This document shows, in pieces, positions 16,396 to 24,754 of a DNA stretch of 35,170 bases. Each line of letters begins with the position of its first letter. Position 1 is the first letter of the stretch. Origin of the DNA: Algibacter sp. GTDB lineage: Bacteria; Bacteroidota; Bacteroidia; Flavobacteriales; Flavobacteriaceae. The stretch is from contig NZ_JAQWOO010000066.1 in the NCBI RefSeq assembly GCF_029245835.1, positions 1-35,170 of the forward strand, read 5' to 3'. The position numbers were made by a program, and so were the translations under genes. The notes beneath the pieces were generated by a model, which worked only from the letters and a program-made list of their open reading frames with translations, did no database searches and was not told the origin of the DNA.

Positions 16396-16566
16396 TTATT
16401 GGTTTCTTTTTTTACTATATCTGTACATTAAATAAGCTAGCGCAACAAGGAAAACAAAGGGTAGCATGGAGCCAATAAAAACACCAATTTCGTAACCTTT
16501 ATCGGGTGCGTTTTGGATTTTCTCTTCTATATCTACTTGTTGAAACAAAGTAATTAACAGATTCAT
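16396..16566 (-). CDS. 56-residue single-pass membrane protein
   Basis: ATG at 16566, stop at 16396-16398. The N-terminal ~27 residues are hydrophilic after MNLLITLFQQ (VDIEEKIQNAPDKGYEIG), followed by a transmembrane helix (GVFIGSMLPFVFLVALAYLM, about residues 28-47) and a basic tail RYSKKRNQ. It starts 29 nt after the MATE gene and ends 9 nt before the 32-residue gene, in the same direction, so the run MATE, 56-mer, 32-mer, queD looks like one transcript. I have an impression that similar small proteins occur in Flavobacteria but cannot name a family. Confidence 0.68.
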   Translation of the reverse strand: MNLLITLFQQVDIEEKIQNAPDKGYEIGVFIGSMLPFVFLVALAYLMYRYSKKRNQ

Positions 16567-16595
16567 AATTTTTTAATGTGCATTATGCGCCAAAG

Positions 16596-17930
16596 TTAAG
16601 TTTTTTGTGCTAGTGGCAAAAATAGTTGCCTGAATTTTATAATAAGTGGTATGCCTCGTGCAATTATCCAGAATGTTATGGCGATAAATATGGCATGGAG
16701 TTTATAATCTAAACTATCTAACCAAAAGAGTATGGGAATGAAAACGAGGAAGGTCGAGAATAAAAGGACGTTTCTGAGATATTTCATTTTACCAAGACCT
16801 TTAAAAATACCATCGAAAATAAAGGCTAAGGTACAGAGTGGTTGCATGACTAAAACAATCCAGAACACATTGTAAAAGGCTTCTAGAACTTCAGGTTCTT
16901 TAGTGAAAATCAGCCCGATTGGGTGGTAGAATATAGCGCCTAATACACCCAGAATAATACCGATTACAACACCATATTTTATTAGTTTGTTGCTTAGTTT
17001 AATGAGTGTTGAAAAGGCTTTTGCTCCAAATAACTTACCAGATAAAATGTTTCCTGCGCTGGCATAACCATCAACAATAAAGGCTCCAAGAAACCAGAGG
17101 TTTATAGCTATAGTATAGGCTGCAATATACTCGGGGCCGTAACTTGTTGCAAAGGCACTAGCGTAATACAGCGTAACATTTAAGGCTATGGTTCTTATAA
17201 ATAGATTAAGAATCATTAAAACAAATCGCTTGATTTCTGGATTGAAAGGAAAACTTGGTTTTAATGGGATACTTGTTTTTTTTAAAAGGAAATAAGCTGA
17301 GAATAATGCCATTAGTATTTGTGCAATAACACTGGCGTAAGCTGCTCCTTCAATATTCATAGGCGCTATTAAACCATCTATTCCGTAAACTAGAATAATA
17401 TCTAATAGGATATTTGATGTTGCTCCTATAATAGCAATTATCATAGGGTAATAGGTGTTTTGTAAACCTCGAAATGCTCCAAAAACAGCAATAGTAAATA
17501 AGGTAAATGGAAACCCTAAAACGCGAATTTTATAATAGATAACAGAGTAATCTAAAATTAAATCAGAAGCATTATACAGTTTAAAAATTTGTTTTGCAAA
17601 AGGGTATGTGCCAAATATTATAAGAATACTTAGTGAGGTTATTATAAAAATAGCTTGCGCCGGCAGGTTTTTTATACGATGTAATTTATTTGCACCAACG
17701 TATTGAGATACAATAGATGAAATAGCACTTCTGGTTTGCCCTAACACCCAAATAAGCATAGACATAAAAGTGGTTACAATCCCAACAGCAGCTAAAGACT
17801 CTGTAGCATTATATTGAATGTTTCCAACTATAGCCGCATCAGTTAATGACAAAATAGGCTCCGATACTCCAGAAATTAATGCTGGAATAGCGAGTTTGTT
17901 TATATGTTTTAAGCTGATATTTATATTCAC
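16596..17930 (-). CDS. MATE family efflux transporter
   Basis: A 444-residue inner-membrane antiporter of the MATE/DinF family with about 12 membrane helices. INKLAIPALISGVSEPILSLTDAAIVG at the N-terminus, QTRSAISSIVSQYVGANK (the SQxxGA block), GFPFTLFTIAVFGAFRGLQNTYYPM and its second-half counterpart YASAGNILSGKLFGAK are typical. The DinF-like branch is most likely; substrate unknown (cationic drugs or toxins in studied members). Its start overlaps the stop of the GNAT gene by 4 nt, so they are translationally coupled. Confidence 0.94.
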   Translation of the reverse strand: MNINISLKHINKLAIPALISGVSEPILSLTDAAIVGNIQYNATESLAAVGIVTTFMSMLIWVLGQTRSAISSIVSQYVGANKLHRIKNLPAQAIFIITSLSILIIFGTYPFAKQIFKLYNASDLILDYSVIYYKIRVLGFPFTLFTIAVFGAFRGLQNTYYPMIIAIIGATSNILLDIILVYGIDGLIAPMNIEGAAYASVIAQILMALFSAYFLLKKTSIPLKPSFPFNPEIKRFVLMILNLFIRTIALNVTLYYASAFATSYGPEYIAAYTIAINLWFLGAFIVDGYASAGNILSGKLFGAKAFSTLIKLSNKLIKYGVVIGIILGVLGAIFYHPIGLIFTKEPEVLEAFYNVFWIVLVMQPLCTLAFIFDGIFKGLGKMKYLRNVLLFSTFLVFIPILFWLDSLDYKLHAIFIAITFWIIARGIPLIIKFRQLFLPLAQKT

Positions 17931-18427
17931 AAGACGAGTTCATAACAATGAAAAGGATATTCACTTTGTTTAGGAAAAAATATATCTCCAAGTTTTTGGT
18001 ACCCTCTAAGTTCGTAAAATTTTTGATTTCTAATGTTTTTTGAAAATGTATCTAACCGAATGGATTTGTAATTGTGTTTTTTAGAATAGTGTTCTGCAAA
18101 ACCCATTAATTTTTGAGCAAATCCTTGTCCTTGATGCACTGGATGAATGGCTAACCTATGCACGTATATGTTGTTTTTATTAGGTGTTAACCAGGATATT
18201 GGAGTATATTCTTTATCCATTAAAGTCGACATTGTAATACACCCAATAATGCTGCTATTAGTTTCTAAAATGTACCATTCTCCTCGATTAATATCATTTT
18301 CAAAAGCTGTTTTATTAGGGTAAAAGGCATTCCATTGAAAAATGTTTTTTGCAATCATATGAGCTGCACAAGCTTTTGTAATTTTTAAAATTTTGTCGAT
18401 ATCATCGCATGTTCCTTTTCGAATCAT
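17927..18427 (-). CDS. GNAT family N-acetyltransferase
   Basis: A 166-residue acetyltransferase. The acetyl-CoA motif A is IYVHRLAIHPVHQGQGFAQKLM (residues about 106-127, with the Q/R-x-x-G-x-G/A signature QGQGFA), followed by SIRLDTFSKNIRNQKFYELRGY, the usual motif B. The acceptor substrate cannot be read from sequence. It is the first gene of the minus-strand run to the MATE transporter, micro-proteins and queD. Its start is 58 nt from the divergent universal stress protein start. Confidence 0.93.
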   Translation of the reverse strand: MIRKGTCDDIDKILKITKACAAHMIAKNIFQWNAFYPNKTAFENDINRGEWYILETNSSIIGCITMSTLMDKEYTPISWLTPNKNNIYVHRLAIHPVHQGQGFAQKLMGFAEHYSKKHNYKSIRLDTFSKNIRNQKFYELRGYQKLGDIFFPKQSEYPFHCYELVL

Positions 18428-18437
18428 TTAAATGTTT

Positions 18438-18445
18438 TACTTTTG
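18438..18445 (+). promoter_or_regulatory. Likely -7 promoter box for the stress protein gene
   Basis: TACTTTTG fits TAnnTTTG and lies 40 nt before the ATG at 18486. It falls inside the longest possible open frame, which starts at 18432, so it argues that the shorter frame is the real gene. The -33 region (CTTT/TTTT) is weak. Confidence 0.5.
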
Positions 18446-18485
18446 CTTCAAATTTATTGTAAATTTAGTTTTAAAACTTACAAGC

Positions 18486-19280
18486 ATGAAGAATATTTTA
18501 GTTCCAGTTGGATCGTCAAAAAATGCAATAAGCCATTTACAGTATGCTGTAGATTTCGCCGAAGCATTTGGGGCAAAGCTTTTTGTTGTGCAAGTGTACA
18601 ATGTTTACACTAAAGCTGGTACTATGATTAAAGTAGATCAAATTATTGAAAGAGAAAGTAAAGCTTTTTTGGTAGATTTGGTTTCGAAAATTGATACTAA
18701 AGGTGTTGAGGTTATTGTAAAAACCTTAAAAGGTAAGTTAATTGATACTTTGGATTTAGCCTGTAAAGCTGCTGATGTAGATTTGGTTTTAGTTGAGCCT
18801 AGAACAAATTCTATTAAAGATGGAGTATATTTAGGAAAAACTTCTGGTAAGATTATTAAGCAAATGAATGTTCCTGCACTTATTGTACCAGAGGGTTATA
18901 AGTTTACACCACCATCTAATATTTTAATGGCTATTAAATCGGCAATAATAAAGAAGAAGGGGTCTTTAAAACCTCTTAAAGAGGTAAAAGATAAATTTAA
19001 AGCCACAGTAAACTTATTATTAGTAAAAACAACATACCATAATAAAGGGGACTTTGATGTTAACAAAGAATTAAAGACTGTGGTAAGTAAGGTTACAAAA
19101 ACAGAAAATGCAACTACGTTTCAAGGGGTGTTATTACATTTTGAATCTCATAAACCAGATATGCTTTGTGTGGTAAGACGTAAACGCGGTTTTTTTGCTA
19201 AAAAATGGGAAAATAATACGATTCTAAAAAAGGATTTTCATAGTCATATTCCTGTTTTAGTTTTAAGTGGTTTAAAATAA
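18486..19280 (+). CDS. Universal stress protein family protein
   Basis: A 264-residue protein with an N-terminal UspA fold: MKNILVPVGSSKNAISHLQYAVDFAE-like start, then HDLVL-type strand DVDLVLVEPRTN and GKTSGKIIKQMNVPALIVPEGY, where the GxSG-type nucleotide loop is modified to GKTSGK. The second half (residues about 145-264) looks like a degenerate second Usp domain ending in HSHIPVLVLSGLK. I chose ATG 18486 rather than 18432 because the family begins MKNILVP and because a -7 box lies between the two. It is divergent from the GNAT gene and ends 5 nt before a tRNA gene. Confidence 0.88.
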   Translation: MKNILVPVGSSKNAISHLQYAVDFAEAFGAKLFVVQVYNVYTKAGTMIKVDQIIERESKAFLVDLVSKIDTKGVEVIVKTLKGKLIDTLDLACKAADVDLVLVEPRTNSIKDGVYLGKTSGKIIKQMNVPALIVPEGYKFTPPSNILMAIKSAIIKKKGSLKPLKEVKDKFKATVNLLLVKTTYHNKGDFDVNKELKTVVSKVTKTENATTFQGVLLHFESHKPDMLCVVRRKRGFFAKKWENNTILKKDFHSHIPVLVLSGLK

Positions 19281-19285
19281 TAAAA

Positions 19286-19359
19286 GGGGATGTAGCTCAG
19301 TTGGCTAGAGCGCTTGACTGGCAGTCAAGAGGTCGTCGGTTCGAATCCGATCTTCTCCA
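19286..19359 (+). tRNA. tRNA-Ala (anticodon GGC)
   Basis: The 74-nt cloverleaf folds with acceptor GGGGATG/CTTCTCC, D-arm GCTC/GAGC, anticodon stem CTTGA/TCAAG around the loop CTGGCAG (anticodon GGC), variable loop AGGTC, and T-arm GTCGG TTCGAAT CCGAT. The G3:U70 pair is the alanine identity element and A73 is the discriminator. Pair 6:67 is a T-T mismatch. CCA is not encoded (CGA follows). It is the only RNA gene of a standard type in the window and is followed by a strong terminator. Confidence 0.96.
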
Positions 19360-19361
19360 CG

Positions 19362-19391
19362 AAAAAGCAGCGTTTTTAAACGTTGCTTTTT
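19362..19391. terminator. Terminator between tRNA-Ala and glpD (bidirectional)
   Basis: GCAGCGTTT and AAACGTTGC form a 9-bp stem (one G:T) flanked by A5 and T7, so it can work on both strands. It ends the tRNA transcript on the plus strand and abuts the glpD stop at 19392 on the minus strand. Confidence 0.85.
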
Positions 19392-21059
19392 TTATTTAAA
19401 GTCTTCGTTATAATACGTTGTGGCATCCTGTAATAGTAGTTCCATGTTTTCTTTTTCAGAAGCCATACGTTTTGTATCCCAATTGAAATAATTTACGAAA
19501 TCATCTGAAATGATTTTCATATACTGTCTTACGCTTGGAATGTTAAAATAGAGTCTACCTGTACGACGTACAAAGAAATCGGCTAAACTATTTGCTATTT
19601 CATAATGGATACAGTACCAAAGTTCGGCTCTAATTAGGCGTTCTAAAGCATTTTTGTTTTCAAATTCTTTTGATTTTTGGATGATTATATCTGATTGTTT
19701 ACCAAAAGTAGAACATAAATACCAAGCATGAAAAGAATCTGATATGCCTATATCTGAAAGTTTTAACTCCAGTTCCTTTTGATAAATATTTACACTAGAA
19801 TAGTTTTCAAAGGATGGATAAACTAGAGGGGTTTTGTCGGTTTTAGATTTATTTAGGTCTTTTTTGTGTTTAGACTTCATTGTTTTTAAAACGGCATCAA
19901 TAGCTCGATGTGCCATTTTTCTGTAACCTGTGAGTTTTCCGCCTGCGATAGAAATTAATCCGCTATCAGAAATAAATAACTCATCTTTTCTGGATAATTC
20001 TGAAGGCGCTTTATTTTCTTCGTGAATAAGGGGTCTTAAGCCTGCCCAGTTAGATTCAATGTCATCTATAAGGAGATTAATACTTGGGAACGTGTTATTT
20101 ATTGCATTTAAAAGATAGGTAGCATCATCTTTAGTAACCACGACACGATCTAAATTTCCAGAATAATTAGTGTCTGTGGTACCAACATATGTAATACGCC
20201 CTCTCGGAATTGCAAAAATCATTCTTCCATCGGGGACATCAAAATAAATGGGTTGTTTTACAGGCAATTTTTCATGCGGAAACACAATATGTACGCCTTT
20301 GGTTAGGTGTAAATATTTATCGCTTATGGAGTGGTCTTTAGCTCGTAATTTATCTACCCAAGGACCAGTTGCCGAAACATAATTTCTGGCTTTAATTTGG
20401 AAGGTGTTTCCAGTAGTGTTATCAATACAATTTATACTTTTAATTTTGGAATCGATAGTATAATTGAAGGATTCCATTTCACAATAATTTATAATTGTTG
20501 CCCCAAAAGTAGCCGCTTTTTTTAATATTTCAATAGTTAAACGCGCATCGTCAGTTCTGTATTCTGCATAGAGTCCACCACCTAAAACCTCATTATTGTT
20601 TAATAAGGGTTCTTTATTTAGTGTCTCCTCTCTATTGAGCATAAGTCGTTTATCATCACCATTTACATCGGCTAAAAAGTCATATACTTTTAAGCCTATT
20701 GAGGTCATTATTTTTCCGTAAGTACCACCTTCAATTAAAGGTAAAAGCATTTTTTCTGGCACCACGAGATGCGGTGCTAATTTGTGTACAATAGCGCGTT
20801 CTGTTCCGGATTCTCTAACTAAACCAATTTCAAATTGTTTTAAGTAGCGTAACCCTCCGTGTATAAGTTTGGTTGATTTATTGCTGGTGCCAGAGGCAAA
20901 ATCATGCTTTTCTATAAGGCAAGCGTTTAAACCTCGAGATGCAGCATCTAGAGCTATCCCTGCACCTGTTACACCACCACCAATAATGGCCAAGTCAAAT
21001 TTTGTAGTTTGTAACTTTTTGATTTGGGAAGCTCTATTAAAGACTGAAAAATGTATCAC
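19392..21059 (-). CDS. glpD: Aerobic glycerol-3-phosphate dehydrogenase
   Basis: An FAD enzyme that oxidises sn-glycerol 3-phosphate to dihydroxyacetone phosphate and feeds electrons to the respiratory chain at the inner membrane. The FAD Rossmann motif is IIGGGVTGAG (residues 25-34), followed by DAASRGL, LIEKHDFASGTSNKSTKLIHGG and LRYLKQFEIGLV. FAIPRGRITYVGTTDTNY and LISIAGGKLTGYRKMA are further family blocks. At 555 residues it has the C-terminal DAO_C domain. It starts 24 nt after the alpha/beta hydrolase gene in the addB operon. GlpO oxidases are close relatives, so the electron acceptor is inferred. Confidence 0.95.
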   Translation of the reverse strand: MIHFSVFNRASQIKKLQTTKFDLAIIGGGVTGAGIALDAASRGLNACLIEKHDFASGTSNKSTKLIHGGLRYLKQFEIGLVRESGTERAIVHKLAPHLVVPEKMLLPLIEGGTYGKIMTSIGLKVYDFLADVNGDDKRLMLNREETLNKEPLLNNNEVLGGGLYAEYRTDDARLTIEILKKAATFGATIINYCEMESFNYTIDSKIKSINCIDNTTGNTFQIKARNYVSATGPWVDKLRAKDHSISDKYLHLTKGVHIVFPHEKLPVKQPIYFDVPDGRMIFAIPRGRITYVGTTDTNYSGNLDRVVVTKDDATYLLNAINNTFPSINLLIDDIESNWAGLRPLIHEENKAPSELSRKDELFISDSGLISIAGGKLTGYRKMAHRAIDAVLKTMKSKHKKDLNKSKTDKTPLVYPSFENYSSVNIYQKELELKLSDIGISDSFHAWYLCSTFGKQSDIIIQKSKEFENKNALERLIRAELWYCIHYEIANSLADFFVRRTGRLYFNIPSVRQYMKIISDDFVNYFNWDTKRMASEKENMELLLQDATTYYNEDFK

Positions 21060-21083
21060 GCTTAACTCTTATAAAAATAAATT

Positions 21084-21926
21084 TTAACTATTTAGAAATA
21101 TAATACTTTTATCTACAGTCTCATTTAGATGTTGTGATAAATATTCTTTTCCCCATGGGTGTGAAGCCCCAAAAACGTGGTTAGCATTTTTTATAATTTC
21201 AAGTTTACTTTTAGAATTCCATTCATGAAGTTTTTCAGCTTCTTCAATAAAAACACTAGTGTCTTTATTTCCATGTATAATCAAATAAGGTATTTTTAAA
21301 TTTGAAACTGCTCGTTTTATAGTAAGTCTGTCTTCGTTTGCAATAAAATCTTCATAGAACTGGTAATAATGTGGCATTTGTTGTTTTGTACGCCCGTTTA
21401 AAACATATTTAACACCCTCTTTTTTCCATTGTTTTAAATCGCCTTTTGTTGAGGTTCTTTTTGCAAAATCGCATACACCAGCAAGACTTATTACCTTTTT
21501 AACACGATGGTCTTCTTCCGCTTTTATAGTAACAATACCGCCCGCTCTACTATGGCCAATCAAGTTAATATTATTTAAATCAATATCGTTTTTAAATGTA
21601 GAGTTCGAACATATCCAATCTATTACGGTTTCTAAATCATCTAATTCTTTCGTGTAATTATTATTTCCAAAAGCTTCTAAATCTGGAAAGTCTATAGGCT
21701 GTTCTAGAGTACCTCCGTTATATGAAAAATTAAATTTTATAAAGAAGAAACCCGCTTCAGCAAAAGCTTTAGCCATGAGATTCCAAGCGCCCCAATCTTT
21801 AAAACCTTTGTAACCATGACAAAATATTACAATGGGTTTAGCGGTTTTGTTGTCTTGATAAAAAACATCAGTAAGGATAGGTTTTTGGTGTTTACCAAGA
21901 AGGATTATATTTTTAGAATTCGTCAT
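21084..21926 (-). CDS. Alpha/beta hydrolase family protein
   Basis: A 280-residue serine hydrolase. Oxyanion-hole HGYKGFKDWG (residues 37-46), nucleophile elbow GHSRAGG (Ser126), acid IHGNKDTSV (Asp222) and base NANHVFG (His250) give a complete triad. No signal peptide, so it is cytoplasmic. The family covers dienelactone hydrolases, esterases and acyl-CoA-type enzymes; the substrate is unknown. It is separated from addB by 1 nt and from glpD by 24 nt, so all three are in one operon. Confidence 0.9.
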   Translation of the reverse strand: MTNSKNIILLGKHQKPILTDVFYQDNKTAKPIVIFCHGYKGFKDWGAWNLMAKAFAEAGFFFIKFNFSYNGGTLEQPIDFPDLEAFGNNNYTKELDDLETVIDWICSNSTFKNDIDLNNINLIGHSRAGGIVTIKAEEDHRVKKVISLAGVCDFAKRTSTKGDLKQWKKEGVKYVLNGRTKQQMPHYYQFYEDFIANEDRLTIKRAVSNLKIPYLIIHGNKDTSVFIEEAEKLHEWNSKSKLEIIKNANHVFGASHPWGKEYLSQHLNETVDKSIIFLNS

Positions 21927-21927
21927 A

Positions 21928-24681
21928 TTAAACTTCTTTTTCGGTGAAATCTATTTTAGGGTTGCAAATTTCAATAATGAGTTTTTTTAGCTCATTTTCA
22001 AAAGCAATTAAAGTATCATCGGTTATTAAAGTGTTTTTACTTCTGCTGAAAGCACTTTCTTTTTTTGCAAATTTTAAAAATCCATCATTCAGCTTTTTAA
22101 AAGAAATAATGCCAGCTTCAATAGGCAATTGAATTTCTTTTGATGTATGCATCATATAAGCATAAGTTAATATTTGAAAACTTTTGCTATACTTTTTGTA
22201 ATCTGTAGTAATGTCTTCCCAATTAACTACTTCTACTTGATTTTGTTGAACACTACCCGTTTTATAATCGATAATTCGGGTTGTACCGTTACATGCATCA
22301 ACCCTATCAACTTTTCCTTTAATTCTTATCGGAAAATCGAGCTCAGAGATATTAATTGTAATATTATTATTTGCTTCAATAGCAATAATTTTAATTTTAT
22401 CGCCAGCTTTTAAAGCTTTTATTTCTAAGTCTAAAAAGTTAGAAACATAGCGTTTTGCGACTTCAAAAACAATGAGATTCTTGCCTTTTGTAATATCACC
22501 TTCTTTGTATTCTTTTTTAAAATGATAACTTACCGTTTGTTCAATTTTAGGTTTTAAATTTTCAATACCTTCAACAGTTAAAAAATGCCCAATAAAAGGC
22601 TCGTAAAAATCTTCTAATGTGTTATGTACAACTGTTCCTAGGGTATTTGCAGCCACAGTTTCTTCAACATCATCATGATCTTTTATTTTTAAAATTTTCT
22701 GATAATAAAAATCAATAGGATTTCTCATATAGTTTGTTAATGATGAAGGAGAAAAGCCTTGATTTGCTGTTTCAATTATTTGTTTTTGTAAGGCTTCTGT
22801 TTTTTTTACAACGTTTAAATGCCTCTCAATAGTTGGTACTTCGGGAGCAATAATTTGATGATTTATTGTATGAATGTCCTCAAGTTCTAATTGCGTAATA
22901 AACCTGCTTTTTTCTCCGCCAGTTAAAACATCAGCTTCTGTATTATATACTATATAAACGTTTTTTGCCCGCTGTAAAAGTTTGTAAAAATGATACGTAT
23001 AAACAGCATCTTTCTCTTTATAAGTGGGTAAGTTGTTTTCTAGTTTAACATCAAAAGGAATAAAAGAATTATTGCTTTTACCAGCTGGCAATATCCCTTC
23101 GTTTACAGATGAAATAATGACTGTTTCAAAGTCTAAAACACGAGATTCTAACATGCCCATAAGTTGTAAACCTTGTAAGGGCTCGCCTTGAAAATCTAAA
23201 GTTTCACTGCTTAAAAGCTCTTTGTAAATACTGTATAATGAGGAAATATCTTTTATGTGCTCATGCTCATTGTTTAATCTAGTAAGTTCATTAAATAGTT
23301 CATTAAAACGAAACACGTATTCTAATGATAATAAGTTTGAACTTTTGTTTTTATCTAATGCATATTTAACTTCTAATATGAGTTTAGAGCAACTCTCTAA
23401 GGCTAAAGGTATTGAATTCTGCCAATTAGAGAACAATAAATCTATGACACTGTTTTGCTTAGTTATTTTACTTAACCTGTCTTTATTTAAATAAACGAGA
23501 TTATTATTATCTATAGTTTCAACGATTTTAGATGAATAATCGATTCCTTTAATATATAATAAAGGCTTTATAAATTGATGTGAAATGATATTAATAACAT
23601 CCTTATAATAAAATGAATTTGAATTGATTTTGTGTAATTTAAAAAGCGCATCAAATAATGACGCTAATGGAATTGACTTTAAAGGGAATCCCATAGTAAC
23701 GTTTAAAGCTTTAATGCTGGAAGGTAGCGAGTTCAGCACAGGGATTAATAAGTTTTCATCGCCTAAAACAACTGCAGTATTATTTAACGAATCATTATTT
23801 TTTTGTAAATCACTTAAAAGCGACCCAATATATTTTGCTTGACCTATATTTTTAGGTATTCCAATTGCTGAGATATTTTTGTCTCTTGAATAATTTTCAG
23901 TTATCCAATTAAAGGTGTTGTTTTTAAAGTATTTCCAGTTACTTAGATGTTGTCGCGTGAATAAAGCAGCATCATGTTTTTGGTTGTTCATAAAAACCTT
24001 ATCAATATCCCAATAAATTTTTGCTAAATTATTTTGAAGTAATTCTTGAATGATGGTTTCTTCAGAAGTATTAAGGGCATTAAACCCCACAAATATGTGT
24101 GTTTTTTCTAAGTTGTTTTGAATATAAGCTTCTAAATTTTCTACAGCCTCTCTGTAAACTAAGCCTTGGTATCCAACTTTCTTATTTAAAAGATAGTCTG
24201 TAAAATGCGTGTAATAGTTGTATAGTTTATTCCAAAAAGATAAATAGTTTTTTACAAAATCGGTTTTATTCTCTTGTAAAGACCAATGATTTAAATCTTG
24301 AATAGCACTTAAATAATTAAATATTTTTTCTTGAGGAATTAAATAGCGATCAATTTCATTAAAATCTTGAAGTAATATTTGTGCCCATTTTGAAAACGAC
24401 TCAAAAGCATCTGTCTGTTCTTTTTTTGTATGTTTTTTGTAAATGGAATAAAATTCAAAAAGAAGCTCTGTATTAGAAATAGATTTAAGTTGAGATAGCT
24501 CTTCCACAAATTCTTCAATACTTAAAATTTGGGGTGCAAATACGGTTTGATTAATAACTTTAGTGAGTTCATTTTTTAAAAACAGTCCAGCTCTTTTACT
24601 GGGCAAAACAAATGTTAAATCAGAAAGGTTTTGATTTTTGTTTTGTAGATCTTTAAGAACATCGTGAATGAAAGTTGTCAT
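21928..24681 (-). CDS. AddB-like PD-(D/E)XK nuclease subunit
   Basis: A 917-residue protein of the AddB/RexB-like group, which pairs with AddA to process double-strand DNA ends for recombination. The N-terminus (DLTFVLPSKRAGLFLKNEL) has a Walker-A-like position without a canonical GKT, as in an inactivated helicase. The C-terminal nuclease domain shows ANTLGTVVHNTLEDFYEPF, then RIKGKVDRVDACNGTTRIIDYKTGSVQ, matching the RecB-type His, Asp, and D-x-K residues. No clear Fe-S cysteine cluster is seen. Its partner at 26574 lies beyond ompA. A strong terminator ends about 12 nt before its ATG (see findings). Confidence 0.88.
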   Translation of the reverse strand: MTTFIHDVLKDLQNKNQNLSDLTFVLPSKRAGLFLKNELTKVINQTVFAPQILSIEEFVEELSQLKSISNTELLFEFYSIYKKHTKKEQTDAFESFSKWAQILLQDFNEIDRYLIPQEKIFNYLSAIQDLNHWSLQENKTDFVKNYLSFWNKLYNYYTHFTDYLLNKKVGYQGLVYREAVENLEAYIQNNLEKTHIFVGFNALNTSEETIIQELLQNNLAKIYWDIDKVFMNNQKHDAALFTRQHLSNWKYFKNNTFNWITENYSRDKNISAIGIPKNIGQAKYIGSLLSDLQKNNDSLNNTAVVLGDENLLIPVLNSLPSSIKALNVTMGFPLKSIPLASLFDALFKLHKINSNSFYYKDVINIISHQFIKPLLYIKGIDYSSKIVETIDNNNLVYLNKDRLSKITKQNSVIDLLFSNWQNSIPLALESCSKLILEVKYALDKNKSSNLLSLEYVFRFNELFNELTRLNNEHEHIKDISSLYSIYKELLSSETLDFQGEPLQGLQLMGMLESRVLDFETVIISSVNEGILPAGKSNNSFIPFDVKLENNLPTYKEKDAVYTYHFYKLLQRAKNVYIVYNTEADVLTGGEKSRFITQLELEDIHTINHQIIAPEVPTIERHLNVVKKTEALQKQIIETANQGFSPSSLTNYMRNPIDFYYQKILKIKDHDDVEETVAANTLGTVVHNTLEDFYEPFIGHFLTVEGIENLKPKIEQTVSYHFKKEYKEGDITKGKNLIVFEVAKRYVSNFLDLEIKALKAGDKIKIIAIEANNNITINISELDFPIRIKGKVDRVDACNGTTRIIDYKTGSVQQNQVEVVNWEDITTDYKKYSKSFQILTYAYMMHTSKEIQLPIEAGIISFKKLNDGFLKFAKKESAFSRSKNTLITDDTLIAFENELKKLIIEICNPKIDFTEKEV

Positions 24682-24692
24682 TGTATAAAAAT

Positions 24693-24724
24693 AAAAAACG
24701 CTTCGGATATCCGAAGCGTTTTTT
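24693..24724 (-). terminator. Perfect-palindrome terminator between ompA and addB
   Basis: AAAAAACGCTTCGGAT and ATCCGAAGCGTTTTTT form a 16-bp perfect stem with a GC-rich core (CGCTTCGG/CCGAAGCG) and T run on both strands. It ends the ompA transcript and lies only 11 nt upstream of the addB ATG. Confidence 0.93.
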
Positions 24725-24754
24725 GTAAACTTATTTATTTTAAATTACGTTAGC

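Noticed and set aside
18432-18485. Longer start of the universal stress protein
   Set aside because: The extra 18 residues are not found in the family as I know it, and a -7 promoter box lies inside them.
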